A stretch of 64,000 bases of DNA from Saccharopolyspora sp. SCSIO 74807 (GCF_037023755.1 NZ_CP146100.1:4929501-4993500); one strand, 5' to 3'; shown: positions 26,862 through 36,020, counted from the first letter of the stretch. The notes: generated by a model from the sequence alone, not told the origin. Numbers and translations: made by a program.

Positions 26862-29383
26862 CCCGGACCCTTGTCGTGATCGGCCACGGAATGGTCGGCC
26901 ACCGCCTCGTGCAAGACCTGCGCGCCCGCGATGCGGCGGGTACCTGGCGGGTGGTGGTGCTGGCCGAGGAGCCGCACGCCGCTTATGACCGGGTGGCGCT
27001 GTCGTCCTACTTGGACGGCAAGAGCGCCGCGGACCTGAGCCTGGCCGGGCCGGACTTCCGCACCGATCCGGCCGTCGAGCTGCGACTGGACTGCGGCGCC
27101 GCGCGCATCGACCGCGCGGAGCGGACGGTGACCACCACCGGCGGTGCACAGCTCGGCTACGACGCGCTGGTGCTGGCCACCGGCTCGCGCCCGTTCGTGC
27201 CGCCGGTGCCCGGGCACCAGCTGGCCGGCTGCCACGTGTACCGCACGCTCGACGATCTGGACGCCATCCGGGACGAAGCGGTCCCCGACCGGCCCGGCGT
27301 GGTCATCGGCGGCGGTCTGCTCGGGCTGGAAGCGGCCAACGCCTTGCGGCTGCTGGGCATGCGCCCGCACGTGGTGGAGATGGCGCCGCGGCTGATGCCG
27401 ATGCAGGTCGACGAAGGCGGCGGACAGGTGCTCGCCAAGCTCGTCGGGGACCTCGGGCTCGAGTTGCACTGCGACGTCGCCACGCAGTCCATCGACGCCG
27501 GGCCGGACGGCCGGGTAGCCGGGGTGACGCTGTCCGACGGGACCTCGGTGGAGACGGACCTGGTCGTGTTCTCCGCCGGGATCCGCCCGCGCGACGAACT
27601 CGCCGAGCCGGCCGGGCTGGACCGCGCCCATCGCGGCGGCGTGCTCGTCGACGACCGCTGCCGCACCAGCGACGAGCGCATCTGGGCGGTCGGCGAGTGC
27701 GCGGCGGTCGAAGGCCGTTGCTACGGCCTGGTCGCGCCCGGCTACAGCATGGCCGAGGTCGTCGTGGCCCAGCTGCTGGAGCTGGGCGACGACCCGTTCC
27801 CCGGCGCCGACATGTCGACGAAGCTCAAACTGCTCGGCGTCGACGTGGCCAGCTTCGGCGACGCGCACGGGAGCAACGCGGGCGCGCTGGAGGTCGTCTA
27901 CGCCAACAACGCCGCGGGCACCTACGCGAAGCTGGTGCTCAGCGACGACGCCTCGACGCTGCTCGGCGGGGTGCTGGTGGGCGATGCGAGCGCGTACGCG
28001 GCGCTGCGTCCGCTGATCGGGCGGGAACTACCGGCTCCGCCGGAGCAACTGCTGCTGCCCGCGGGCTCGGGTGCGGACGCCGCAGCGCTGCCCGGCGATG
28101 CGCTCGTCTGCTCCTGCAACAACGTGTCCAAAGCGGACATCACCGGCGCCATCACCGGCGAGTCGCTGACCGATGTGGCGGGCGTCAAGGGCTGCACCAA
28201 GGCGGGCACCAGCTGCGGCTCCTGCGTGCCGATGCTGAAGAACCTGCTCGCCGAATGCGGCGTGGCGACCTCCGATGCGCTGTGCGAGCACTTCGGGCGA
28301 TCCCGCGCCGAACTGTTCGAGATCGTCCGCGCCACCGGCATCGGCACGTTCTCCGAGCTGATCGGCAAGCACGGCACCGGGCACGGCTGCGACATCTGCA
28401 AACCCGCGGTGGCCTCGATCCTGGCCAGCCTCGGCAACGGGCACATCCTCGAAGGCGAGCAGGCCGGGCTGCAGGACACCAACGACCGGTTCTTGGCGAA
28501 CATGCAGCGCAACGGCAGCTACTCGGTGGTTCCGCGGGTGCCCGGCGGGGAGATCACGCCGGAGAAGCTGATCGTGCTCGGCGAGGTGGCCCGCGCGTTC
28601 GGGCTCTACACCAAGATCACCGGTGGGCAGCGGATCGACCTGTTCGGTGCGCGGGTGGAGCAGCTGCCGCAGATCTGGCGGCGGCTGGTCGAGGCCGGTT
28701 TCGAGTCCGGGCACGCCTACGGCAAGGCGCTGCGCACGGTGAAGTCCTGCGTCGGCGACGACTGGTGCCGCTACGGGGTGCAGGACTCGGTGGCGATGGC
28801 GATCCGGCTGGAGCTGCGCTACCGCGGGCTGCGCTCGCCGCACAAGGTCAAGGCCGGGGTGTCCGGCTGCGCGCGGGAGTGCGCGGAGGCGCGTTCGAAG
28901 GACTTCGGCGTCATCGCCACCGAAACCGGCTGGAACCTCTACGTCGGCGGCAACGGCGGGTTCGCCCCGCGGCACGCCGGACTGCTGGCCGCCGACCTCG
29001 ACGACGAGACGCTGGTGCGGTTCGTCGACCGGTTCCTGATGTTCTACGTGCGCACCGCCGACCGGTTGCAGCGCACCGCCGCGTGGATCGAGGCCATGGA
29101 CGGCGGGATCGAGCACCTCCGCGCGGTGGTGGTCGGCGACTCCCTGGGCATCGCCGCGGAACTGGAGGCCGCGATGGCCGAGCACGTCGCCGGCTACACC
29201 GACGAATGGGCCGGGGTGCTGCAAGACCCGGCGAAGTTGTCCCGCTTCGTCTCGTTCGTCAACGCCCCCGGAACGCCGGATCCGACGATCAGCTTCACCG
29301 AGGAACGCGGCCGGGTCCGGCCCGGTCCGGTGGCGCTGCCGATGCCGTCCGCGCGCGCCGGGGCCGAGGAGGTCTCCGCATGA
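26858..29383 (+). CDS. nirB: Nitrite reductase (NAD(P)H), large subunit
   Basis: The 841-residue enzyme reduces nitrite to ammonium. It has FAD (VVIGHGMVGHRLVQDL) and NAD(P) (GVVIGGGLLGLEAANAL) domains, and a BFD-type [2Fe-2S] domain (CSCNNVSKADI ... CTKAGTSCGSC). A nitrite/sulfite reductase ferredoxin-like domain and the siroheme/[4Fe-4S] domain follow, with CVGDDWCRYG near residue 631 and SGCARECAEARSKDFG near 669. ATG 26858 has AGGAGGGAG upstream. Length and domain order are those of full NirB. Confidence 0.97.
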   Translation: MTRTLVVIGHGMVGHRLVQDLRARDAAGTWRVVVLAEEPHAAYDRVALSSYLDGKSAADLSLAGPDFRTDPAVELRLDCGAARIDRAERTVTTTGGAQLGYDALVLATGSRPFVPPVPGHQLAGCHVYRTLDDLDAIRDEAVPDRPGVVIGGGLLGLEAANALRLLGMRPHVVEMAPRLMPMQVDEGGGQVLAKLVGDLGLELHCDVATQSIDAGPDGRVAGVTLSDGTSVETDLVVFSAGIRPRDELAEPAGLDRAHRGGVLVDDRCRTSDERIWAVGECAAVEGRCYGLVAPGYSMAEVVVAQLLELGDDPFPGADMSTKLKLLGVDVASFGDAHGSNAGALEVVYANNAAGTYAKLVLSDDASTLLGGVLVGDASAYAALRPLIGRELPAPPEQLLLPAGSGADAAALPGDALVCSCNNVSKADITGAITGESLTDVAGVKGCTKAGTSCGSCVPMLKNLLAECGVATSDALCEHFGRSRAELFEIVRATGIGTFSELIGKHGTGHGCDICKPAVASILASLGNGHILEGEQAGLQDTNDRFLANMQRNGSYSVVPRVPGGEITPEKLIVLGEVARAFGLYTKITGGQRIDLFGARVEQLPQIWRRLVEAGFESGHAYGKALRTVKSCVGDDWCRYGVQDSVAMAIRLELRYRGLRSPHKVKAGVSGCARECAEARSKDFGVIATETGWNLYVGGNGGFAPRHAGLLAADLDDETLVRFVDRFLMFYVRTADRLQRTAAWIEAMDGGIEHLRAVVVGDSLGIAAELEAAMAEHVAGYTDEWAGVLQDPAKLSRFVSFVNAPGTPDPTISFTEERGRVRPGPVALPMPSARAGAEEVSA

Positions 29384-29703
29384 GCTGGCAATCCATCTGC
29401 CCGTTGAGCGCGGTGCCGCCCGCCTGCGGTGTTCCCGCGCTGCTCGGCGGCTATCCGGTCGCGGTGTTCCGCACCACCGACGACGAGCTGTTCGCGGTCG
29501 GCGGCGTCGATCCGCTCTGCGGAGCGGGTGTGATCAGCCGCGGCATCGTCGGTGACCGCGGCGGCGAACCGACGGTGGCCTCGCCGCTGCTCAAGCAGGT
29601 CTACTCGCTGCGCACCGGCGAATGCCTGGACGAGCCCGCGGCGAAGCTGCCGACCTACCGGGTGCGGCTGCGCGACGAGATGGTGGAGATCGCAGTCCCG
29701 TGA
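29380..29703 (+). CDS. nirD: Nitrite reductase (NAD(P)H), small subunit
   Basis: The 107-residue NirD is a Rieske-fold subunit of the assimilatory nitrite reductase. The sequence has no paired C-x-H and C-x2-H ligands, so it should not bind a Rieske cluster, as is common in NirD. Conserved blocks are VAVFRTTDDELFAVGGVDPLCGAGVISRGIVGD and VASPLLKQVYSLRTGECLDE. It overlaps nirB by ATGA, and AGGAGG lies in the end of nirB. Confidence 0.94.
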   Translation: MSWQSICPLSAVPPACGVPALLGGYPVAVFRTTDDELFAVGGVDPLCGAGVISRGIVGDRGGEPTVASPLLKQVYSLRTGECLDEPAAKLPTYRVRLRDEMVEIAVP

Positions 29704-29780
29704 CTGCGCGGACGAACGCACCGGGCTACGACCGGCATCGGTTCCCGCCGGTTGCCGGCACCGATGAAGGACGCGCACGG

Positions 29781-30476
29781 ATGCGCGCAAGCATGAAAGC
29801 CACACCTCCCCTGCTGCTCGTCGCGCACGGAACCCGCGACCCCGCCGGTCCCGTCGTCGTCGAACGCATCGCGGCGGCGGTCGCCGACCGCGCGAGCGTT
29901 CCGGTGCACGTCGCCTACGTCGACGTCATCGGCCCCACCGTGGCCGAGGCGCTGGGTGCGCTGCACGGCCCCGTGGTGGTGCTGCCCGCGTTCCTGGCGT
30001 CCGGCTACCACGTGCGCACGGATCTGCCCGCGCAGATCGCCGAGGTCGGCCGCACCGGCGATGTCGCGGTGACCGCGTCGCTGGGTCCGAGTCCGGAACT
30101 CGCGGAGGCGATGCTCGACCGGCTCCTCGGAGCCGGTTGGCGCCCGGGCGAACAGGTGCTGTTGTCCGCCGCGGGCTCCTCCGACGAAGGTGCGCTCGCC
30201 GACGTGCGTACCGCGGCGAACCTGCTCGGGCGGCTGTGCGGGCAGTGGCTGCACCCGAGTTTCGTCACGACAGCCGCGCCGCTGACCGCGGACCTGTGCG
30301 CGGACGGACGCGCGGGTTTCATCGCGCCGTACCTGCTGGCGCCCGGACTGTTCCACCGCAAGCTCAACGAACTACCGGTGCACGCGGTTGCCGAACCCAT
30401 CGGTGCGCACCCGCGCGTCATCGACCTCGTCGTGCGGCGGCACAGCGCGGCGTGCCGGGATTCCTTCGCCGCCTGA
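29781..30476 (+). CDS. Sirohydrochlorin chelatase, CbiX/SirB type
   Basis: The 231-residue protein has the chelatase signature LLLVAHGTRDPAG at the N-terminus and LPAFLASGYHVRTDLP, giving the two metal-site histidines. A second half repeats the fold with FVTTAAPLTADLC. It inserts iron (or cobalt) into sirohydrochlorin, and in this operon it most likely makes the siroheme needed by NirB. ATG 29781 with GAAGGA upstream is chosen; a GTG overlapping the nirD stop at 29700 is in frame and would add 27 residues that do not look conserved. Confidence 0.9.
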   Translation: MRASMKATPPLLLVAHGTRDPAGPVVVERIAAAVADRASVPVHVAYVDVIGPTVAEALGALHGPVVVLPAFLASGYHVRTDLPAQIAEVGRTGDVAVTASLGPSPELAEAMLDRLLGAGWRPGEQVLLSAAGSSDEGALADVRTAANLLGRLCGQWLHPSFVTTAAPLTADLCADGRAGFIAPYLLAPGLFHRKLNELPVHAVAEPIGAHPRVIDLVVRRHSAACRDSFAA

Positions 30477-30550
30477 CGACCGCGGCGCGCACGCCGTCGC
30501 CGTGACCGTGCGCAGCAATGCGCGGCCGGGCAGAACACGATCGTGCTTTT

Positions 30551-30578
30551 CACTCCTTGTTCGATTCATTCCTTGTTC
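30551..30578. repeat. Direct repeat upstream of the Ser/Arg-rich gene
   Basis: CACTCCTTGTTC (30551-30562) and CATTCCTTGTTC (30567-30578) differ at one base and are 16 bases apart. They lie in the 154-base gap ahead of the Ser/Arg-rich membrane protein gene, in a locally T-rich patch, about 50 bases before its start. This may be a tandem binding site for an unknown regulator of the ATPase locus. Confidence 0.45.
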
Positions 30579-30630
30579 AACCTCCCGTACGCTGGACGTT
30601 TCTCAACGACATCTTCGTTCTGGAGGGCTC

Positions 30631-31182
30631 ATGACCACCGCAGCCAGTTCCGGAGGGCGTTCGGCACCGAGCCGGAGCACGTCCCGTAGCGGGACGCAGG
30701 GGCGGCGCACCGGCACGTCGAGTTCGGGCGCTTCACGAACGTCAAGCTCCAGCGCTTCCAGCACGCGAACCCGCGGGCAAACCACCGGCAGCGGGCGCTC
30801 CCGCACCCAGACCTCGTCGCCGTCGGCGCGCAGCCAGTCCGGCAGCGGACGCACCGGCACCCAGACCTCGACGTCCGCGCGCAGCGGATCCGGTGGCGCG
30901 TCGAGCTCGGCGCAGTCGCACGGCGCGACCGTGAACCTGCCCTTCGTCACCGCGGAGTTCCACCGGCCGGACGTGCAGCTGCCGGGCCGCGAGGACTTCG
31001 CCTCCGCTGCCGAGACCGTCCGTTCGCAACTGCCCACGCCGAAGCAGGCGCTGTTCTACGGCGGCCTGGCCGCAGGAACCGCGCTGAGCCTGCTCGAATG
31101 GCCCGTCGCGCTGGCCATCGGCGTCGGCACCGCGGTCGTCACCAGCGGCCAAGGCGGTCAGGGCAGCGCCCAGCGGTCCTGA
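30631..31182 (+). CDS. Ser/Arg/Thr-rich low-complexity protein with C-terminal membrane segment
   Basis: The 183-residue protein has two parts. Residues 1-100 are almost only Ser, Thr, Arg, Gly, Gln and Ala, strongly basic and surely disordered. The rest begins with a conserved-looking patch (VNLPFVTAEFHRPDVQLPGREDF) and ends with one or two hydrophobic helices (ALFYGGLAAGTALSLLEWPVALAIGVGTAVV). TGGAGGG before the ATG is a strong ribosome site. I know no named family. It is followed 232 bases later by the giant P-type ATPase gene on the same strand, so it may be an accessory or regulatory subunit; the stretch between them holds no recognised gene. Confidence 0.75.
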   Translation: MTTAASSGGRSAPSRSTSRSGTQGRRTGTSSSGASRTSSSSASSTRTRGQTTGSGRSRTQTSSPSARSQSGSGRTGTQTSTSARSGSGGASSSAQSHGATVNLPFVTAEFHRPDVQLPGREDFASAAETVRSQLPTPKQALFYGGLAAGTALSLLEWPVALAIGVGTAVVTSGQGGQGSAQRS

Positions 31183-31414
31183 CCGGACGCATTCCGGCCG
31201 AGGCGCGGGCGGCAGGACGGCCGCCCCGCCCCGGCGATCCCGCCGGACGAATCCCCCTGCTCGGCCGCTTCGCGCGGGTGGCGCCACCCGACCCCGGCTG
31301 ACCCCGCGCCGCACACGGCGAGCACGAGCCCGGCGACCCCTTCCGCGGCCCGCACGTTCACGCGCGATTCTTCGCCGCCGCGCGCTCATTCCCGACATTC
31401 CAGGAAGGCAATCG

Positions 31415-34400
31415 ATGCCGTTCGGCAAGCTGCTGTCGCTGGCCGCCGAAACCACCGGGCAGGTGGTCGACGCGGTGCGCACCCTCGGTACCGCTCCGGC
31501 GAGCCAGCGAACGTACTCCGGTGCCGACCGCACGCACCTCGAGGTGCGCGGGCTGCACCGGCCAGGAACCGAGCAGGCCAACCGCGAGCTGCGCAACCGT
31601 CTGTCCGATTTGGACGGAGTGCGCGGGGTCGAGGTGAACGCCGTGCTCGGCCGCGTGGTCGTGCAGCACGAGCCGGAGATCGATCCCGCCGACCTCGGCG
31701 AAGTGGTCTCGCAGGTCGAGGACGAGCACGACCTCACCGAGCTCGGGCGCGCCCCCGGCGGCATGGCGCACCCCGGCGACGCGGGAGCGCTGGTTCGCGA
31801 CGTGGGCGCACTGGGCATGAGCGTGCTCGGGCTGGGCTATTCGGCGGTCGCCGGCATGCTGCCGCTGCGGCCCGCGTCACCGCTGGTGCCGACCGCGGTC
31901 TCGCTGGTCGACTCGGTTCCGTGGTTGCACAACGGGGCCGAGCGCGCGCTCGGCCGGGACGCCACCGAAACCGCGCTCACCGTCGGCGGCGCGCTCACCC
32001 AAGGGCTGTCGCAGAATCCGCTGTCGGTGTTCACCGACCTGGCCGGCCGGTTCTGCACCTCGCGGGAGACGATCGCGCGCGGTCAGGCGTGGCGCCGTTG
32101 GGAAGAGGCCAATGCCGGTCTCCCGGGCGTGCACGAGGCGGAGGCGCTGGAACTCGAACCGCGCCCGGCCGAACTGCCGAACGGTCCGGTGGAGCACGTC
32201 TCGAACCTCTCCGGCACCTTCGCCCTCGGCGGCTACGGCACGGTGCTGGCCGCCACCCGCAACGACCAGCGCGCGCAGGCGACGATGCTCGCCGGAGTGC
32301 CGCGACCGGCCAGAACCGGCCGGGAGGCGTTCGCAGCGCAGCTCACCACCGCCATCTCCGAACGCGGCACGGTCGTGCTGGAGCCGCGGGCGCTGCGCCG
32401 GATGGACCGGGTGGACACCGTCGTGCTCGACGCGCCCGCGCTGCTGACCGGACGGCACGTGGTCGAAGAGGTACTGCCGCTGGACACCGACGCCGACCAG
32501 ACGCGGCTGTTCGCCCGCGCCGGTGAACTCGTCGACCCGGAGCAGCCCAAGGCGCGGCACACCCGCGGCGCATGGTCCTGCGCCCCGCTCGGTCGGCCTT
32601 CGCTGCCGGACCGGTTGCGGGACGCGGTGCGCGAACACCGCGAGCACGGAGCGAACTTGTTGATGCTGAGCCACGAATCGGAGCCGGTAGCGGTCGTCGT
32701 GGTCGTCACCGAACTGGATCCGCTGGCAGAAGCGCTCGTGGAAGCGGGGCGTTGCGCGGGTTCGGTGGTGCTGGCGGGCATCGGCAGCCGCCTCGACCAC
32801 CGGCTCGCCGTCGACGACGCCGTGCACGGCGGCAACCGGCTCGCAGAGTCGGTGCGCAGGTTGCAGCAGGACGGGCACGTGGTGGCGCTGCTGTCCGCCC
32901 GCGGGCACACCGCACTCGCCGCCGCCGACGTCGGCATCGGTGTCCCCGAATCCGAACGGCCCGCGCCGTGGGGCGCGGACGCGCTGTGCCCGAACCGGGC
33001 GGAGGCGCACGCGCTGCTCTCGGCAGTCACCGAGGCGCGCACCGCCAGCAAGCACGCAGCCGCGTTGTCCGTCGGCGGATCCTGCCTGGGCGTGCTGTTC
33101 GGCGCGCTCGGCCCGTCGCTGGGCGCCCCGGCGCGCGCGTCCATGCCGGTGCAGGCCGCCACGATCTTCGCGCTGGGCACCGGCACGCTCGCCGGGTTGC
33201 AGGCGGGCAACCGGCCACCGCCGGCGCCACGGCAGCGCACCCCGTGGCACGCGCTGCCGGGCAAGGCGGTGCTGGGGATGCTGTCGAGTTCGGTCGACGG
33301 GCTCAGCTCCGTCGCGGCCCGCCGGTTGCGCCGCGGCCAGCCGCGCGAGGCGGGCCCGGAAGACACCGGCGTGCTCTCGGCGACGCTGGAAGGGCTGGTG
33401 AACCCGATGACGCCGGTGCTGTTCGCCGGCGCGGTGGTCTCCGCCGGGCTCGGATCGGTGATCGACGCGGTGCTGATCGCCGGCGTGCTCGGCGTCAGCG
33501 CGCTCGTGGACGGCGTGCAGCGGGTGGCCACCGACCGCGAGCTGGCGCGGCTGCTCGACGCCGGGCAGCTGCCCGCGCGGGTGTACCGCGACGGCGAGAC
33601 GACCACCGTGCCCGCCGACCAGCTGGTGCCCGGCGACGTGGTCGAGCTGCAATCCGGCGACGGCGTGCCCGCCGACTGCCGGGTGCTGTCCGCGGAGTTC
33701 CTGGAGATCGACGAATCCAGCCTCACCGGCGAGTCCAACCTGGTGGTCAAGACACCGGAGGCGACCACGGCGGCCGCGCTCGGCGATCGCACCAGCATGG
33801 TCTACCAGGGCACCACCGTGGCCACCGGTACCGCCACCGCGGTCGTGGTCGCGACCGGGACCACCACCGAGATCGGCCGCACGACGCACGAGAACGGCGG
33901 CGAGGTCGGCAGCGCAGGCGGCGTGGAGGCACGGCTGGCCGAGCTGACGCAGCAGATCCTGCCGCTGTCGATCGGCGCGGGCGGCGTGCTGCTGGTGGCC
34001 GACCTGCTGCGCGGAATCCCGCTCGCGCAGACCATCGGCCGCGCCGTCGGCCTGGCCGTGGCCGCGGTGCCGGAAGGCTTGCCGTTCGTGGCCACGCTCG
34101 CCGAACTCGCCGCTGCACGCCGGTTGTCCCAGCGCGGGGTGCTGGTGCGCAGCCCCGCCACGATCGAAGCGCTCGGGCGGGTGGACGCGCTGTGCTTCGA
34201 CAAGACCGGCACGCTCACCCAGGGCCGGATCAGCCTCGGCCAGGTCTCGGACGGCAGGCACAGCAGCGCTCCGGACGCGCTGGACGGAACCCGGCGCCGC
34301 GTGGTCGAGATCGCGGTGCGGGCGAATCCGCAGCCCGATCCGGACCAGCCGCTGCCGCATCCCACCGACCGCGCGGTGCTGGAGGGTGCGGTCAACGCAG

Positions 34401-35908
34401 GCATCGATCCGAACGGGCGCGACGTGCTCGCGGACCTTCCGTTCGAGCCCGCCCGCAGCTACCACGCCACTCGCACGCGCGGCCGGGACGGCACCGCGCT
34501 GCACGTCAAGGGCGCGCCCGAAGTCGTGCTCGAGCGCTGCACGCGGTGGCGCTGCGCGGACGGGGACCTGCCGTTCGACGTGGCCGCGCGCGCCGAAGTC
34601 GAGGACGAGATCGAACGCCTGGCACTGCGCGGATACCGGCTGCTCGCGGTCGCCGAGAAGTCCGAACAGGACGAATCCGGGTCCGAATTGGACGATTCCG
34701 ATGTGGACGATCTGGAACTGGTCGGACTGCTGGGACTCGCCGATCCAGTGCACCCGACCGCGGCCGAGGCGGTCGGCAGGCTGCAACGGGCGGGCGTCGG
34801 CGTCATCATGATCACCGGCGATCACCCGAGCACCGCGGAGGCGATCGCCGCCGAGCTCGGGATGCTGGGCGAGCGCTGGGTGCTCGGCGGCGGGCAGCTC
34901 GACGAGCTCGACGACGAGCAGCTCGCGGCCGCGCTGCCGCAGGTCTCGGTGTTCGCGCGGGTCAGCCCGGCGCAGAAGGCGCGGATCGTGCGGCTGCTGC
35001 GCGCCGACGGGCGCACCGTGGCGATGACCGGGGACGGGGCCAACGACGTGCCCGCGATCAAGCTCGCGCACGTCGGCATCGCGCTGGGCTCGCGGGCCAC
35101 CCCGGCGGCGCGGGAGTCCGCGGACCTGGTGGTGGCCGACGACCGGATCGAGACGATCACCGACGGCATCGTGGAAGGCCGGGGCATGTGGGCCTCGGTG
35201 CACGACGCGCTGTCGATGCTGCTCGGCGGCAACCTCGGCGAGATCGGGTACGCGGTGGGATCGGGTTTCCTCGGCTCCGGTGCCGCGCTCAACGCGCGGC
35301 AGCTGCTGGTGGTCAACATGCTCACCGACGTGTTGCCCGCGATCGCCATCGCGGTGCGCCCGCCGCCGCACGCGACGCCGGAGAAGCTGCTCGCCGAGGG
35401 ACCGGAGGCTTCCCTGGGCAAGGCGTTGACCCGCGACGTGTACGTGCGGGCGGTGGGTACGGCGACCGCGGCCGGCTTGGCGTGGGCGCTGGCCCGCCCG
35501 GTCTCCACACCTGGGCAGGCGCAGACGACGGGGCTGGTGGCGCTGGTGTCCGCGCAGCTGGCGCAGACACTGGCGGTGCGCGGCCGCACACCGCTGGTGC
35601 TGGCCTCCGGCGCGGTTTCGCTGCTGATCCTGCTCGGGGTCGTGCAGGTGCCGGGGGTGAGCCAGTTCTTCGGCAGCAGGCCGCTGCTGCCGCACCAGTG
35701 GCTGATCGCGCTCGGGGCGGCGATGGCGAGCACCGCAGGGGTGGTGGCTTGGCAGCACTGGCCCGGGGACGACGGTGCAGACGGCGCCTCGCAGGCACCG
35801 GCGCTGCCCGGTGCGCCGTCGGAGTCCGTGGTGCAACCGGGCTCCCTGGACGAGTCTCCGCGCGTCGTGGAAGGCGTGGTGGAACCGAGCGAACCGGCGA
35901 GGGTGTGA
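31415..35908 (+). CDS. Very large P-type ATPase with a degenerate second ATPase half (CtpI-like)
   Basis: The 1497-residue membrane pump has an N-terminal ferredoxin-like, HMA-type segment without CxxC (residues 40-105), then a decayed ATPase-like half, then a complete one. In the complete half TGES is near residue 771, the membrane motif PEGLP points to the P2-like cation class, the phosphorylated Asp in DKTGTLT is residue 929, and GDGANDVP is near 1206. In the N-terminal half the matching Asp 339 sits in LDAPALL and the hinge reads SARGHTALAAADVGIGV (494-510), so it cannot hydrolyse ATP. The C-terminus is acidic and disordered. Its ion is unknown. It resembles mycobacterial CtpI in size and plan. 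AGGAAGG precedes the ATG. Confidence 0.93.
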   Translation: MPFGKLLSLAAETTGQVVDAVRTLGTAPASQRTYSGADRTHLEVRGLHRPGTEQANRELRNRLSDLDGVRGVEVNAVLGRVVVQHEPEIDPADLGEVVSQVEDEHDLTELGRAPGGMAHPGDAGALVRDVGALGMSVLGLGYSAVAGMLPLRPASPLVPTAVSLVDSVPWLHNGAERALGRDATETALTVGGALTQGLSQNPLSVFTDLAGRFCTSRETIARGQAWRRWEEANAGLPGVHEAEALELEPRPAELPNGPVEHVSNLSGTFALGGYGTVLAATRNDQRAQATMLAGVPRPARTGREAFAAQLTTAISERGTVVLEPRALRRMDRVDTVVLDAPALLTGRHVVEEVLPLDTDADQTRLFARAGELVDPEQPKARHTRGAWSCAPLGRPSLPDRLRDAVREHREHGANLLMLSHESEPVAVVVVVTELDPLAEALVEAGRCAGSVVLAGIGSRLDHRLAVDDAVHGGNRLAESVRRLQQDGHVVALLSARGHTALAAADVGIGVPESERPAPWGADALCPNRAEAHALLSAVTEARTASKHAAALSVGGSCLGVLFGALGPSLGAPARASMPVQAATIFALGTGTLAGLQAGNRPPPAPRQRTPWHALPGKAVLGMLSSSVDGLSSVAARRLRRGQPREAGPEDTGVLSATLEGLVNPMTPVLFAGAVVSAGLGSVIDAVLIAGVLGVSALVDGVQRVATDRELARLLDAGQLPARVYRDGETTTVPADQLVPGDVVELQSGDGVPADCRVLSAEFLEIDESSLTGESNLVVKTPEATTAAALGDRTSMVYQGTTVATGTATAVVVATGTTTEIGRTTHENGGEVGSAGGVEARLAELTQQILPLSIGAGGVLLVADLLRGIPLAQTIGRAVGLAVAAVPEGLPFVATLAELAAARRLSQRGVLVRSPATIEALGRVDALCFDKTGTLTQGRISLGQVSDGRHSSAPDALDGTRRRVVEIAVRANPQPDPDQPLPHPTDRAVLEGAVNAGIDPNGRDVLADLPFEPARSYHATRTRGRDGTALHVKGAPEVVLERCTRWRCADGDLPFDVAARAEVEDEIERLALRGYRLLAVAEKSEQDESGSELDDSDVDDLELVGLLGLADPVHPTAAEAVGRLQRAGVGVIMITGDHPSTAEAIAAELGMLGERWVLGGGQLDELDDEQLAAALPQVSVFARVSPAQKARIVRLLRADGRTVAMTGDGANDVPAIKLAHVGIALGSRATPAARESADLVVADDRIETITDGIVEGRGMWASVHDALSMLLGGNLGEIGYAVGSGFLGSGAALNARQLLVVNMLTDVLPAIAIAVRPPPHATPEKLLAEGPEASLGKALTRDVYVRAVGTATAAGLAWALARPVSTPGQAQTTGLVALVSAQLAQTLAVRGRTPLVLASGAVSLLILLGVVQVPGVSQFFGSRPLLPHQWLIALGAAMASTAGVVAWQHWPGDDGADGASQAPALPGAPSESVVQPGSLDESPRVVEGVVEPSEPARV

Positions 35909-35933
35909 GCGCGCCGACGGCCCGCCCGGACCA

Positions 35934-35966
35934 GTGATCACCACGCCGGTGGTGGTTCGTGATCAC
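35934..35966. repeat. Paired GTGATCAC palindromes just after the ATPase gene
   Basis: GTGATCAC occurs at 35934-35941 and 35959-35966, 25 bases apart, with an inner CCAC-GCCG-GTGG hairpin between them. The two copies are self-complementary, so the stretch can fold into one 33-base stem-loop or hold two regulator dimers. It starts 26 bases after the ATPase stop codon. It may be a terminator or an operator for what follows. Confidence 0.55.
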
Positions 35967-36020
35967 CCCGGATGTGGTGTGCGCACTCGGTGCAAGAGCA
36001 TCGTGCAGCGCCGCTTGCGA

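Noticed and set aside
31158-31361. 67-codon minus-strand frame between the Ser-rich gene and the ATPase gene
   Set aside because: It overlaps the end of the Ser-rich gene and has no recognisable family; the ATPase ribosome site lies to its right, so it is more likely leader DNA.
31535-31730. Heavy-metal (CxxC) binding domain at the ATPase N-terminus
   Set aside because: The fold-like segment is there but has no CxxC, and the membrane motif is PEGLP rather than CPx, so a copper/zinc P1B pump is not supported.
31877-35944. 1355-codon open frame antisense to the P-type ATPase
   Set aside because: No motifs, no ribosome site, and strongly biased composition; a shadow of the ATPase codons.
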